Assembly: GCA_964650525.1 (NCBI GenBank) | Contig: CAZYUA010000007.1 | Coordinates: 62,001 to 126,000, forward strand | DNA: 64,000 nucleotides | Direction: 5' to 3' | Source of the DNA: UBA1413 sp964650525 | Lineage (GTDB): Bacteria > Bacteroidota > Bacteroidia > Bacteroidales > Prolixibacteraceae | Shown: piece after piece, positions 43,644-52,720 of the stretch | Position numbering within the stretch: the first letter of the stretch is position 1 | How the letters are laid out: each line of letters begins with the position of its first letter | The notes under the pieces: model-generated | Seen by the model: only the letters and a program-made list of their open reading frames with translations | Database searches by the model: none | What the model was told of the DNA's origin: nothing | Position numbers and translations under genes: made by a program

Positions 43644-44639
43644 TTATTTATTTTTCATGGCTTCGTCGAATTTCACGGCGGAGGGTTCAAAATCGGTATA
43701 CCGGACAAATTCGCAGGCTTCGGCAGCGCCGGTTTCGCGGTTCATACCGCTGTCTTCCCACTCCACGGAAAGCGGTCCCTGGTAACCGATGTCGTTCAGG
43801 GCACGGATGACCCCTTCAAAGTCGATTTTTCCCCGGCCGGGGCTGCGAAAATTCCAGTATCGCCGGTGGTCACCGAATCCGGTATGACCCCCGAAGACGC
43901 CTACCTCCATGGGAATATCGCTCCAGGTTACATCTTTGATATGAACGTGGAAGATCCTGTCGGGAAATTCATAAATAAAACGGATATAGTCGACCCCCTG
44001 GTATCCGAAATGGCTGGGGTCATAATTAAAACCGAAAGCAGGATGGTGGTTTACCGCCTTCAGGGCCAGGCGGGCGGTATGGATATCGAAGGCGATTTCG
44101 GTAGGATGCACCTCGAGGGCATACCGCACCCCCAGGGTCTGATATGCATCCAGGATGGGCAGAAAGCGGCGTGCAAAATCTTCGTAGCCCTTGTGGATCA
44201 TCTCCGGAGGAACTGCCGGAAAGGAGTAAAGGAGATGCCAGATGGAGCTTCCGGTAAACCCGACCACCGTGTTGATGCCCAACCGGCGGGCTGCACGCCC
44301 TGTTTCGATGATCTCCAGCGCTGCCCGCTGCCGGACTCCTTCCGGATCACCATCTCCCCAAAGGTAATCCGGTAAAATCGCCCGGTGCCGTTCGTCAACC
44401 GGATCACAAACACATTGTCCGACCAGGTGCGTGGAGATGGTGAACAACTTCAGTCCATACTTTTCGAGCAGGGACTTCCGGTTATCGCAGTATTCCCGGG
44501 TAGCCTTGTCGATTTCCATATGGTCACCCCAGGTGCAAAGTTCAAGCCCGTCGTAGCCGAACGCTTTGGCTTTACGGCACATCTCCTCAAGGGGCAGATC
44601 AGCCCATTGTCCGGTGTAAAGGGTTACTGGTCTTGGCAT
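43644..44639 (-). CDS. Sugar phosphate isomerase/epimerase (AP endonuclease 2-type TIM barrel)
   Basis: 331 residues in a metal-dependent TIM-barrel family. Metal-ligand motifs are in order: Glu in ALEVHPTE, Asp and His in NYDPSHFGYQG, His in FHVHIKD, and Glu in VEWED. These fit xylose-isomerase-like barrels such as inosose and myo-inositol isomerases and epimerases. The substrate is unknown. It is cotranscribed with the aldo/keto reductase (10-nt gap) and with a Gfo/Idh/MocA oxidoreductase, a combination common for catabolism of unusual or oxidised sugars. No sugar transporter is nearby. Confidence 0.88.
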   Translation of the reverse strand: MPRPVTLYTGQWADLPLEEMCRKAKAFGYDGLELCTWGDHMEIDKATREYCDNRKSLLEKYGLKLFTISTHLVGQCVCDPVDERHRAILPDYLWGDGDPEGVRQRAALEIIETGRAARRLGINTVVGFTGSSIWHLLYSFPAVPPEMIHKGYEDFARRFLPILDAYQTLGVRYALEVHPTEIAFDIHTARLALKAVNHHPAFGFNYDPSHFGYQGVDYIRFIYEFPDRIFHVHIKDVTWSDIPMEVGVFGGHTGFGDHRRYWNFRSPGRGKIDFEGVIRALNDIGYQGPLSVEWEDSGMNRETGAAEACEFVRYTDFEPSAVKFDEAMKNK

Positions 44640-44735
44640 AATAACAGATTTATTGGCATTTTTAATCTATAGCGACAGAGTATCGGGTCCTTCACCACCC
44701 GATGCCGGGATTTCCGCCCGGTTGTTTCTGAAAGC

Positions 44736-45896
44736 TCATCCCCCGAACGGTACCCATTTGGTGTGATGATTGGAACCTGATTTGACAACGGTATGAATGA
44801 ATTGCATCCCCCGGATACCCTCTTCGACGCCGGGAAAATCGAGCCATTCGGGTAAGGGTTCCACCCCATCGATCCGGGCCATGACGGTATGGGCAAAATT
44901 GCGGTAAATATTTGCAAAGGCTTCCAGGTAACCTTCGGGGTGGCCACCGGGGGTCCGGGTATTGGCAGCTGCGGGGGGATTCATAAACCCGGTGCCAGTC
45001 CGGTAGGTCTCCATTGGTTTGTCGAGCCATTTTACCAGGAGGCTGTTGGGTTCATGCTGAGCCCATTCGAGACCCCCTTTTTCACCGAAAACTCTGATTT
45101 TAAGTGCATTTTCCTCGCCGGCTGCCACCTGGGAGGCCATGAGAACTCCGGTGGCTCCATTGTCGAAACGCAGCAATGCTGCCCCGTCGTCATCGAGAAG
45201 CCTTCCCGTCACATAGGTTTTTAATTCCGCACATATCTCTGTGGTCTTCAACCCGGTAATATATTCTGCCAGGTGATGGGCATGGGTGCCGATATCGCCC
45301 ATACAACCGGCTTTCCCCGACCGTTTGGGGTCGGTGCGCCAGGCTGCCTGCAGGTTGCCGGCATCTTCCACCTTCTGTGTCAGCCACCCCTGGGGATACT
45401 CCACATATACTTTGCGGATCTTTCCCAGAGCACCGTCTGCCACCATCTTGCGGGCATGCTTGACCGCCGGATAACCGGCATAGGTGTGTGTCAGGGCCAG
45501 GATCAGTCCGGTTTGTTCTTTTTTCTCCTTAAGTTTTACTGCCTCTTCGACCGTCAGGGTGAACGGCTTGTCAACCACTACGTGAAATCCATGTTCCAGG
45601 GCCATCATTGCAGGATCAAAATGAACATGATTGGGCGTGACAATGGAAACGAAATCCATCTTATCACCCTCCGGCAGCTTGGATTCCCGCCTGATCATCT
45701 CCTCGTAAGTCGTATAAATTCTTTCCCGGGGAAGGAATAACGACCTGCCGGAAGAAAAGGAGATCTCAGGATGGCTGCTGAAACAACCGCACACCAGTTC
45801 TATCTGTCCGTCCATGGCGGCTGCTATCCGGTGGATGCCTCCGATGAAGGCATTCAGCCCCCCCCCGATCATCCCCATGCGCAATTTTCTGTTCAT
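44736..45896 (-). CDS. Gfo/Idh/MocA family oxidoreductase
   Basis: 386 residues, NAD(P)-dependent. The nucleotide-binding fold starts with GMIGGGLNAFIGGIHR. The family catalytic motif is VDKPFTLT (with the usual EKP-type Lys in DKP). The C-terminal substrate domain carries GDIGTHAHHLAEYITG. It oxidises a ring or side-chain hydroxyl of an unknown sugar or inositol. It is the first gene of the three-gene sugar cassette. No typical promoter box is seen upstream of the ATG at 45896. Confidence 0.9.
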   Translation of the reverse strand: MNRKLRMGMIGGGLNAFIGGIHRIAAAMDGQIELVCGCFSSHPEISFSSGRSLFLPRERIYTTYEEMIRRESKLPEGDKMDFVSIVTPNHVHFDPAMMALEHGFHVVVDKPFTLTVEEAVKLKEKKEQTGLILALTHTYAGYPAVKHARKMVADGALGKIRKVYVEYPQGWLTQKVEDAGNLQAAWRTDPKRSGKAGCMGDIGTHAHHLAEYITGLKTTEICAELKTYVTGRLLDDDGAALLRFDNGATGVLMASQVAAGEENALKIRVFGEKGGLEWAQHEPNSLLVKWLDKPMETYRTGTGFMNPPAAANTRTPGGHPEGYLEAFANIYRNFAHTVMARIDGVEPLPEWLDFPGVEEGIRGMQFIHTVVKSGSNHHTKWVPFGG

Positions 45897-46039
45897 GTTT
45901 GCTGGATTTGAAAACCAATAACCTTATAAAGGTAGTAACTCTTTTGCCTGCGTGGTATAATCAGGATCTGTTTTCCGGCATACGCCGCCCCCGGACCGGA
46001 AACCAGGAACGGTTCCCGGAGACCAGCATCTTTCCTTCC

Positions 46040-46507
46040 CTATGCCGGAAGATACCCCACATCGTCTGTAAGGTTGGACCCGTGGGATGCTGCCACTGCC
46101 AACCGGTCGCAATACTCGTTCATCGGGTCATCGTTATGCCCTTTTAACCATACAAACCGAACCTCATGTTTCCGGTACACTTCGAGAAACCGTATCCACA
46201 GGTCGGGGTTTTTTTTCCCCCGGAACCGTTTAGAAACCCAGGTAAAGACCCATCCTTTGGATACAGCATCTGCCACATACCGGGAATCGGTATAGACCGT
46301 TACCTGAGATCCTTCGGTTTTGAGTGATTCCAGGGCTGTGATCACAGCCAGGAGTTCCATACGGTTGTTGGTTGTGAGCCGGAAGCCTGCTGAGAGTTCC
46401 TTGCGGTAGCGGCCCGAGAGCAGCACGGCGCCGTACCCGCCGGGGCCGGGATTTCCGCGGGCAGCTCCGTCGGTATAAATGGTAACCCTGGGAGGAGATA
46501 AGCTCAT
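46040..46507 (-). CDS. rnhA: Ribonuclease HI
   Basis: 155-residue enzyme that cuts RNA in RNA-DNA hybrids. All four catalytic acidic residues are present: D13 (YTDGAARGNPG), E51 (NNRMELLA), D74 (YTDSRYV) and D134 (NEYCDRLA). The C-terminal basic loop KRFRGKKNPDLW is standard for the HI class. The frame extends to 46624, but the upstream residues are not typical, so I chose the ATG at 46507. It lies between the sugar cassette and an S46 peptidase, both on the same strand, probably without functional connection. Confidence 0.95.
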   Translation of the reverse strand: MSLSPPRVTIYTDGAARGNPGPGGYGAVLLSGRYRKELSAGFRLTTNNRMELLAVITALESLKTEGSQVTVYTDSRYVADAVSKGWVFTWVSKRFRGKKNPDLWIRFLEVYRKHEVRFVWLKGHNDDPMNEYCDRLAVAASHGSNLTDDVGYLPA

Positions 46508-46643
46508 AATATCGCTATTGAACGGATGATAACACGGTGAGGATTCTGTTTCAAACCCTCCCGGGAACAGGTAACAAGGCACCAAGACAGGCTTTCTTCC
46601 AGGTAACCCGGAGTTGAACTGCAAGGGTCACAAACCTGGCAGG

Positions 46644-48791
46644 TTACTTTACCAGGGTCATTTCGTCGAGCAGGTGGGTTGCTCCGGCAAATTTGTCAAT
46701 GACCCATAATACAAAACGGATGTCGACACTGATGGTTCGCTGTATTTCGGACTCAAAGGCTATGTCCCCGCTCATAGCTTCCCAGTTCCCGTCGAAAGCA
46801 ATCCCGATAAGTTCTCCATTAGCATTAATGACGGGACTTCCGGAGTTTCCGCCGGTGATGTCGTTGTTGCTGATGAAACAGGTCTCGAGTTCGCCATCCC
46901 TGTTGGCATAGCGCCCGAAGTCCTTTTCCCTGATCAGCGATTTCATCCGGGAAGGCACATCAAATTCGTCGTCTCCGGGAATCTCCTTTTCCAGGTATCC
47001 GTTCACCGTGGTGGTTTCCTGGTAGAGGATCCCGTCGCGCGGTTGGTAACCGCCCACATTTCCGTAAGTCAGCCGCATGGTGGAGTTGGCATCAGGATAT
47101 AAAACCCGGTCAGGATTCATTTCCATCATCCCCGCAATCAGCAGATGTCGGCCTTCCTCCAGGGAGGCACTACTTTTTTCGGTTTCCCGGGTCAGAAACT
47201 GCAACCGGTCGAATAGTTCGACTGAAGCCCTGTATGCACCATCTTTATCCAGCACCTTCCGGGAAGGATTCTTCAGGAAAGCAGCAAACCGGTCCGGATC
47301 CGCAAAAAGTGTCTGGTCATACAGGCGGGCAGTATATTTTCCAAAATCCCCTTTGTATTTCGACTGGATGACCTTGAAAAAAGCAGGGTAATACCGGGGT
47401 TGAACACGACTGGCATACAGCTTCATCAACTCGGAAGCCAGTCGCTGGTCGGTGGTTTTGTCATAATCCCTGAAATAACGGTCAGCCACAGCAGCTAGAA
47501 TCTCCGTTTCGAGTTTGATCTGATCGTTGTTTTCTTCGGGTTTTTCCAAAAGGTTATACAAAGAACGTACGCGATAAGCGAAAGAAAAGATTTCGGGCCC
47601 CCGGAGCAAGGATTCTGACAGGTATTGCAGAGCTCTGTCGCCTTCCTGGTCGAGAAGAGCATGATGAATCATGTCCAACGCTTTGCCATATTTTGCCGTC
47701 CGTTCCGGGCTTGCAGCCACCCACCGGGAAAATTCCTCTTCCTCCGAGCGCTTACGGTCGATCACCCTGAGTGCTGTCAACCCTGCATTCTGCCCGATGC
47801 TGTACTTATAATAATTGGAGCTTCCCGCATATTTGCTTGCATATTGAATCCGCGCTTTCTGACTGGTCTCCATATATTTTTTGATGATTTCCAGTTTCTT
47901 TTCGCGGACTTCGATCCTGATTTTGTTGGTAACCTCCATCGTAGACTGCACTTCTTGGGCTGTCAGATACCGGATGGTACGCCCAGGGTAACCCATGATC
48001 ATGGAATAATCGCCGTCTCCGACCCCCTTCAGGGAAATGGGAAAATAATGGCGGGGTTTCAGGGGGATGTTATATTTTGAAAAGGAGGCCGGTTTCCCGT
48101 CAGGTCCCGTATAGACGCGATAAATGGCAAAGTCGGCGGTATGCCGGGGCCACATCCAGTTGTCGGTATCTCCGCCGAATTTGCCCAGCGACTGAGGGGG
48201 GGCGCCCACCAGGCGTACATCCCGGAAAACTTCATAAACATTCAGATAATACCGGTTTGACTCAAAAAACGGACTAACCCTTGCCTGGTAATGGGTTTCT
48301 CCCACAGCCTCCTCTTCGATCCGGGTTATAGCTTGGGCCACCGCTTTTTGCCTTTCGGAAAAAGTCATCTCTTCCGTGACACCGGCAAGCACCTGTTCGG
48401 TTACCTCCTCGGTTCTTACCAGAAACCGGGCAATTTTGGAAGGATTCGGCAATTCATCTTCCCTGGTTTTCGCCCAGAAACCATTCTGCAGGTAATCATG
48501 CTCGACCGTTGAATGACGCTGAATGTCACCAAACGCACAATGATGATTGGTCAGCATCAGCCCTTCCGGAGAGATCATTTCTGCTGTGCACCCCCCGATG
48601 GACACTACTGCATCCTTGATGCTGCTGCCGTTGACGCTGTAGACATCTTCCGCCCCCAGCTGCAATCCTTTGCTCTTCATTTCCGCAATGTTTACTTTAC
48701 GGATCAGCGAAGGAAGCCACATCCCTTCATCGGCAGTTGAACGACCGGCCATGATTATAACCAAAGCCCATAAAACCAAAACCCTCCTCAT
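46644..48791 (-). CDS. S46 family dipeptidyl-peptidase (DPP7-like)
   Basis: Periplasmic or surface serine peptidase that cuts dipeptides from peptide N-termini. From the ATG at 48791 it has 715 residues, close to the length of P. gingivalis DPP7; an ATG at 48812 would add 7. It has a signal peptide ending near STADE. Catalytic triad motifs are His in TNHHC, Asp in GGDTDNWMW and Ser in GGNSGSP. At the specificity position the sequence reads FDGNWEAMSGD with Gly, as in broad-specificity DPP7, not the Arg of the acidic-specific DPP11. Fits an amino-acid-fermenting lifestyle. Confidence 0.93.
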   Translation of the reverse strand: MRRVLVLWALVIIMAGRSTADEGMWLPSLIRKVNIAEMKSKGLQLGAEDVYSVNGSSIKDAVVSIGGCTAEMISPEGLMLTNHHCAFGDIQRHSTVEHDYLQNGFWAKTREDELPNPSKIARFLVRTEEVTEQVLAGVTEEMTFSERQKAVAQAITRIEEEAVGETHYQARVSPFFESNRYYLNVYEVFRDVRLVGAPPQSLGKFGGDTDNWMWPRHTADFAIYRVYTGPDGKPASFSKYNIPLKPRHYFPISLKGVGDGDYSMIMGYPGRTIRYLTAQEVQSTMEVTNKIRIEVREKKLEIIKKYMETSQKARIQYASKYAGSSNYYKYSIGQNAGLTALRVIDRKRSEEEEFSRWVAASPERTAKYGKALDMIHHALLDQEGDRALQYLSESLLRGPEIFSFAYRVRSLYNLLEKPEENNDQIKLETEILAAVADRYFRDYDKTTDQRLASELMKLYASRVQPRYYPAFFKVIQSKYKGDFGKYTARLYDQTLFADPDRFAAFLKNPSRKVLDKDGAYRASVELFDRLQFLTRETEKSSASLEEGRHLLIAGMMEMNPDRVLYPDANSTMRLTYGNVGGYQPRDGILYQETTTVNGYLEKEIPGDDEFDVPSRMKSLIREKDFGRYANRDGELETCFISNNDITGGNSGSPVINANGELIGIAFDGNWEAMSGDIAFESEIQRTISVDIRFVLWVIDKFAGATHLLDEMTLVK

Positions 48792-48933
48792 TCGTAAAAA
48801 ATTAATATTCAAAATATTAAATTAACAATTCACAATAAACGGATTACTAAAACGAAACCTCCGGGTTAACGGTTTCTGATGTTAGCATCTGTTACAAATA
48901 TATCAGAAAAAAAAGGAATCAAACATTTCTTGC

Positions 48934-48941
48934 TAATTTTG
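48934..48941 (+). promoter_or_regulatory. Promoter -7 box (TAnnTTTG) for the M23 peptidase
   Basis: TAATTTTG lies 21 nt before the ATG at 48963 and inside a longer in-frame ORF that begins at 48879. This supports the downstream start. Confidence 0.55.
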
Positions 48942-48962
48942 CAGGATTATCAAAGATCGATT

Positions 48963-49826
48963 ATGATCGAAAGAAAACGCAGGAAGAGATTTCTGGAGAA
49001 GATTCGCAGCCGGTACAGGCTGATCATATACAACGATACCACCTATCAGACTGTCTGGACTTTGCGGCTTACTCCCCTGAAGGTTTTTACCCTGATCAGT
49101 CTTCTTTCGGCTGTTATGATCGGCCTGGTGGTGTTTCTGGTCGCATCGACCCCTCTAAGGGTGTACATACCGGGGTATCCTGATCCGGAAGAACGGGAAA
49201 TGCTTTTGAGAAATGTGATCCTGGTTGATTCTCTTGAAGAAGAACTTTCCGTCAGGGATCAGTATTTTGAAGATTTGAAAACCATACTTTCCGGAAAGGT
49301 ACCGGCAGAACCGCCAGGCAGTCCTGTTGCGGAAACGACCAGGGAAAAAGCTGCCTTCAGACCCTATAACAGTGATTCGGTATTTCAGGATAAAATTTTG
49401 GAGGAGAGGCTGAGCTTTTCGGAAATGGCATCGCGAGAACAGGCCGGGCCACTGGAACAGATCCATTTTTATCCCCCCGTAAAAGGGTTGGTCACCAACC
49501 AGTACCACCTGACGGAACAGCACTTTGGGGTCGATCTGGTAGCACAGCCCAATTCGAGAATTTCAGCGGTACTGGAAGGGGTGGTGATTTTTGCCGGCTG
49601 GACCCTGGAAACCGGACTTGTAATCTATATTCAGCACAGCAACAATCTGGTTTCAGCCTACAAGCACAATGCGGAACTGCTGAAGCAACCCGGTGAGCTG
49701 GTAAATGCCGGTGAAGCCATCGCCATCATCGGAAATTCAGGAGAATTGAGTACAGGGCCTCATCTCCATTTTGAGTTGTGGCATAATGGCAAAGCGGTAG
49801 ACCCGGAGAAATATATTGTATTCTGA
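48963..49826 (+). CDS. M23 family metallopeptidase (membrane-anchored)
   Basis: 287 residues from the ATG at 48963. A basic N-terminus and one transmembrane helix (about 39-60) anchor the protein, followed by a low-complexity linker and a C-terminal LytM domain. The zinc and catalytic residues are all present: H and D in HFGVDL, the middle His in YKHNAEL, and HLHFE. Unlike the EnvC-like protein in this window it should be an active endopeptidase acting on peptidoglycan cross-links. It ends 6 nt before dxr and may share its transcript with dxr and rseP. Confidence 0.88.
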   Translation: MIERKRRKRFLEKIRSRYRLIIYNDTTYQTVWTLRLTPLKVFTLISLLSAVMIGLVVFLVASTPLRVYIPGYPDPEEREMLLRNVILVDSLEEELSVRDQYFEDLKTILSGKVPAEPPGSPVAETTREKAAFRPYNSDSVFQDKILEERLSFSEMASREQAGPLEQIHFYPPVKGLVTNQYHLTEQHFGVDLVAQPNSRISAVLEGVVIFAGWTLETGLVIYIQHSNNLVSAYKHNAELLKQPGELVNAGEAIAIIGNSGELSTGPHLHFELWHNGKAVDPEKYIVF

Positions 49827-49832
49827 CAGGGA

Positions 49833-51005
49833 ATGAAAAAACGAATTGCCCTACTCGGCTCAACAGGTTCGATTGGAAAGCAATCGCTGGAGGTAATTGA
49901 GAAAAACCCGGAGTACCTGGCTGTCGAGGTGATCACAGCCAATAACAATACGTCACTCCTGATAGAGCAGGCCCGGAAATTTCATCCTGCGACCGTGGTG
50001 ATCGGCAATGAATCCCAGTGGCCGGTCGTAGCAGAAGCCCTCCGGGGGTTTCCCATACAGGTGTTAGCCGGCTACGAGGCGATCGGGGAGGTCGTTGGTA
50101 CCGACAACGTGGATATGGTCCTGTCAGCTATGGTTGGGTATTCCGGGCTTCTGCCTGCCCTGAAAGCTATAGAAGCCGGGAAAGACATAGCCTTAGCCAA
50201 TAAGGAGACCCTGGTGGTTGCCGGGGAACTGGTCACCCGGAAAGCCCGGGAAAAAAAGGTATCCATTCTTCCTGTTGATTCGGAACATTCGGCTATTTTC
50301 CAGTGTCTTGCCGGAGAGTCGCTGAACCCGCCCGAAAAGATCTATCTCACCTGTTCCGGAGGGCCTTTCAGGGGGAAAACCCCGGAGCAGCTGAAGCAGG
50401 TCACCCCTGCCGATGCGCTGGCCCATCCGAACTGGACCATGGGAGCCAAAATCACCATCGACTCTGCAACCCTTATGAACAAGGGTTTCGAAATGATCGA
50501 AGCCCACTGGCTGTTTGGTCTTCCACCGGAGTCTATTGAAGTCATAGTCCACCCGCAATCGGTCATCCACTCCATGGTCCAGTTCCGCGACGGCTCTATC
50601 AAAGCCCAGCTTGGCCTTCCCGACATGCGGTTGCCCATACTTTATGCCCTGGGCTATCCCGAACGGCTGCCCAACGATTTCCCCCGGTTTAGCTTCAACC
50701 GGTATCCCACTTTAACCTTCGAACTTCCTGATATCAAAAATTTTCGTAATCTTGCACTGGCTTATGAAGCCATTCGCCAGGGAGGAAATACCCCCTGTGT
50801 GCTGAATGCCGCCAACGAGGTCGTTGTAAGTGCTTTTCTGGAGGGCAAAACCGGGTTTGCCGCCATGCCTGCCATCATCGAAGAGATCTTGCAAACTTCA
50901 GATTTCATTGCCGATCCGGCACTCGACGATCTGATCGAAACCAACCGGGAAACCAGGTCCAGGACCGAATGGCTTATTAAAGCCGGAAAATATGAACAAG
51001 GGTAA
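49833..51005 (+). CDS. dxr: 1-deoxy-D-xylulose 5-phosphate reductoisomerase
   Basis: Second step of the MEP isoprenoid pathway, converting DXP to 2-C-methyl-D-erythritol 4-phosphate with NADPH and a divalent metal. The 390-residue product starts with the NADPH motif GSTGSIGKQSLEVI. The metal-binding and substrate motifs VDSEHSAIFQ, LTCSGGPFRG and NPHPN-type AHPNWTMG are present. Length is standard. It stands between an M23 peptidase and rseP, and isoprenoid supply for undecaprenyl-phosphate gives a loose envelope link. Confidence 0.97.
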   Translation: MKKRIALLGSTGSIGKQSLEVIEKNPEYLAVEVITANNNTSLLIEQARKFHPATVVIGNESQWPVVAEALRGFPIQVLAGYEAIGEVVGTDNVDMVLSAMVGYSGLLPALKAIEAGKDIALANKETLVVAGELVTRKAREKKVSILPVDSEHSAIFQCLAGESLNPPEKIYLTCSGGPFRGKTPEQLKQVTPADALAHPNWTMGAKITIDSATLMNKGFEMIEAHWLFGLPPESIEVIVHPQSVIHSMVQFRDGSIKAQLGLPDMRLPILYALGYPERLPNDFPRFSFNRYPTLTFELPDIKNFRNLALAYEAIRQGGNTPCVLNAANEVVVSAFLEGKTGFAAMPAIIEEILQTSDFIADPALDDLIETNRETRSRTEWLIKAGKYEQG

Positions 51006-51085
51006 GACAACCACCATGCCAGAGTGAGAAAGTGCCTTCGGGAACCCAACCACCTACATGGGATTTTATGTATGGGAACACAACT

Positions 51086-52414
51086 ATGGAATCAGTACTC
51101 GTCAAAGCAACACAATTGATACTCAGCCTGGCCATCCTGGTAATTCTTCATGAGTTTGGCCATTTTATTTTTGCGAGGATTTTTAAAACCCGCGTTGAAA
51201 AATTTTACCTTTTTTTTGATCCCTGGTTTTCGCTTTTCAAGTGGAAAAAAGGAGACACCGAGTACGGTGTGGGATGGATTCCCCTTGGAGGATACGTTAA
51301 GATAGCCGGCATGATCGATGAATCTATGGACCGCGAACAAATGAAGCAACCGCCACAGCCCTGGGAATTCCGTTCCAAACCTGCCTGGCAGAGGCTGCTG
51401 ATCATGACAGGCGGCGTATTGACGAACTTCGTGTTTGCCCTGCTGATTTACACAGCGGTCTTGTACATCTGGGGCGAAGAATACCTCCCGACAGCCAATG
51501 TCAAATATGGAATTGTCGTCGATGAAACAGGCGAAAAACTGGGTTTCCGGAACGGGGATAAAATCTTGTCGGTCGACAACAAACCGGTGGAAAACTTCGC
51601 CAAAATCATCCCCACCATCGTGCTCGACAAAGCAACTTCTGTCCAGGTGGAACGCGACAACCAGAAAATGGAAATCCCCATCAGCAACGAATCCCTGGCG
51701 GTACTACTGAAAAGCAAAACCGTGTTTGGATTCCGCTATCCTTTTCATTGCATCATCGGCGATTTCCGGAAGGACTCCCCGGCCCGGGAAGCAGGCCTCC
51801 TCAAGGGTGATGAAATCACCGGCATCAACGGCCGGCAGTTCGCCTTTTACGATGAATTCCAAAAAGAACTTGCAGTCAGCAAGGGAACTACCGTAACCGC
51901 CTCCATCTTGCGGAACCAGCAACCGATGGAGGTGCCTGTACGCGTCGGGGAGGACGGACTGATAGGCATCACCAACACCTTCCCTTTCAAGGACGTCTTT
52001 GAATTCAAGACGATCCGTTACGGATTTTTCGGGTCGTTTCCCGCCGGCATCCGCAGGGGCATCGAAACCACCAAAAACTACCTGAAGCAGTTCAAGCTCT
52101 TTTTTATCCCTGAAGCCAGGGCTTACGAATCACTGGGAGGGTTTATCACCATCGGCAGCATTTTCCCCGGAACCTGGGATTGGTATTCATTCTGGAACAT
52201 GACGGCTTTCATATCCATCATCCTTGCCATCATGAACCTTTTGCCTATCCCCGCACTCGACGGGGGACATGTCATGTTTCTCTTCTTTGAAATGGTGACG
52301 CGCAGGAAACCCAGTGAAAAGTTCATGGAGTATGCCCAGGTGGCCGGAATGATCTTCCTGCTGGCCCTGGTGTTTTTTGCCAATGCCAACGATATTGTGA
52401 AACTTTTCCGGTAG
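51086..52414 (+). CDS. rseP: RseP-like site-2 intramembrane metalloprotease
   Basis: Inner-membrane zinc protease that releases membrane-anchored regulators (in E. coli, anti-sigma-E). From the ATG at 51086 it has 442 residues. The zinc site HEFGH lies at residues 22-26 in the first helix. Two PDZ-like repeats follow in the periplasmic region (LGFRNGDKILSVDNKP and AREAGLLKGDEITGINGR). The third zinc-ligand motif NLLPIPALDGGH and final helices close the protein. Alternative starts at 51032 or 51068 only add a short hydrophilic tail. The substrate is unknown. The M23 gene and dxr lie upstream on the same strand. Confidence 0.95.
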   Translation: MESVLVKATQLILSLAILVILHEFGHFIFARIFKTRVEKFYLFFDPWFSLFKWKKGDTEYGVGWIPLGGYVKIAGMIDESMDREQMKQPPQPWEFRSKPAWQRLLIMTGGVLTNFVFALLIYTAVLYIWGEEYLPTANVKYGIVVDETGEKLGFRNGDKILSVDNKPVENFAKIIPTIVLDKATSVQVERDNQKMEIPISNESLAVLLKSKTVFGFRYPFHCIIGDFRKDSPAREAGLLKGDEITGINGRQFAFYDEFQKELAVSKGTTVTASILRNQQPMEVPVRVGEDGLIGITNTFPFKDVFEFKTIRYGFFGSFPAGIRRGIETTKNYLKQFKLFFIPEARAYESLGGFITIGSIFPGTWDWYSFWNMTAFISIILAIMNLLPIPALDGGHVMFLFFEMVTRRKPSEKFMEYAQVAGMIFLLALVFFANANDIVKLFR

Positions 52415-52468
52415 TCCTGCCCCGACCGGAAAAGGTTTGCCGGCATGGTCAGAATTCCTGAAAAAACC

Positions 52469-52476
52469 TATTTTTG
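52469..52476 (+). promoter_or_regulatory. Promoter -7 box (TAnnTTTG) for tatA
   Basis: TATTTTTG lies 21 nt before the ATG at 52498. It overlaps a potential upstream start at 52474, which argues against that start. Confidence 0.55.
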
Positions 52477-52497
52477 TATGTATTTAAACATAACATC

Positions 52498-52695
52498 ATG
52501 AGCTTATTGATTATCGCCGGCGTGGTCGGCCCCTGGCAGGTTGTGCTTATTGTCGCCGTAGCACTCCTGATTTTCGGCGGAAAAAAAATCCCGGAACTGA
52601 TGAGGGGATTGGGTCAGGGAATGAAGGAGTTTAAAAAAGCAACCCGGGAAGAGGGGGATGAAGAAAAGAAAGAACAGGATAGATTATCGCGCTGA
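52498..52695 (+). CDS. tatA: Twin-arginine translocase subunit TatA/TatE
   Basis: 65 residues: one transmembrane helix (about 13-27) with the motif GPWQVVLIVAVALLIFGGKK, then an amphipathic helix (LMRGLGQGMKEFKKATRE) and an acidic/basic tail. It forms the translocation pore with TatC, which is encoded at 4.4-5.3 kb. No separate TatB gene is seen nearby. Bacteroidota often use a minimal TatA/TatC system. It has its own promoter box and is not in a tat operon. Confidence 0.93.
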   Translation: MSLLIIAGVVGPWQVVLIVAVALLIFGGKKIPELMRGLGQGMKEFKKATREEGDEEKKEQDRLSR

Positions 52696-52720
52696 CTTTC
52701 AGACTTGATTGAAATATTCC

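Noticed and set aside
48879..48962. Upstream start for the M23 peptidase
   Set aside because: A clean promoter -7 box lies inside this extension, so it should be untranslated.
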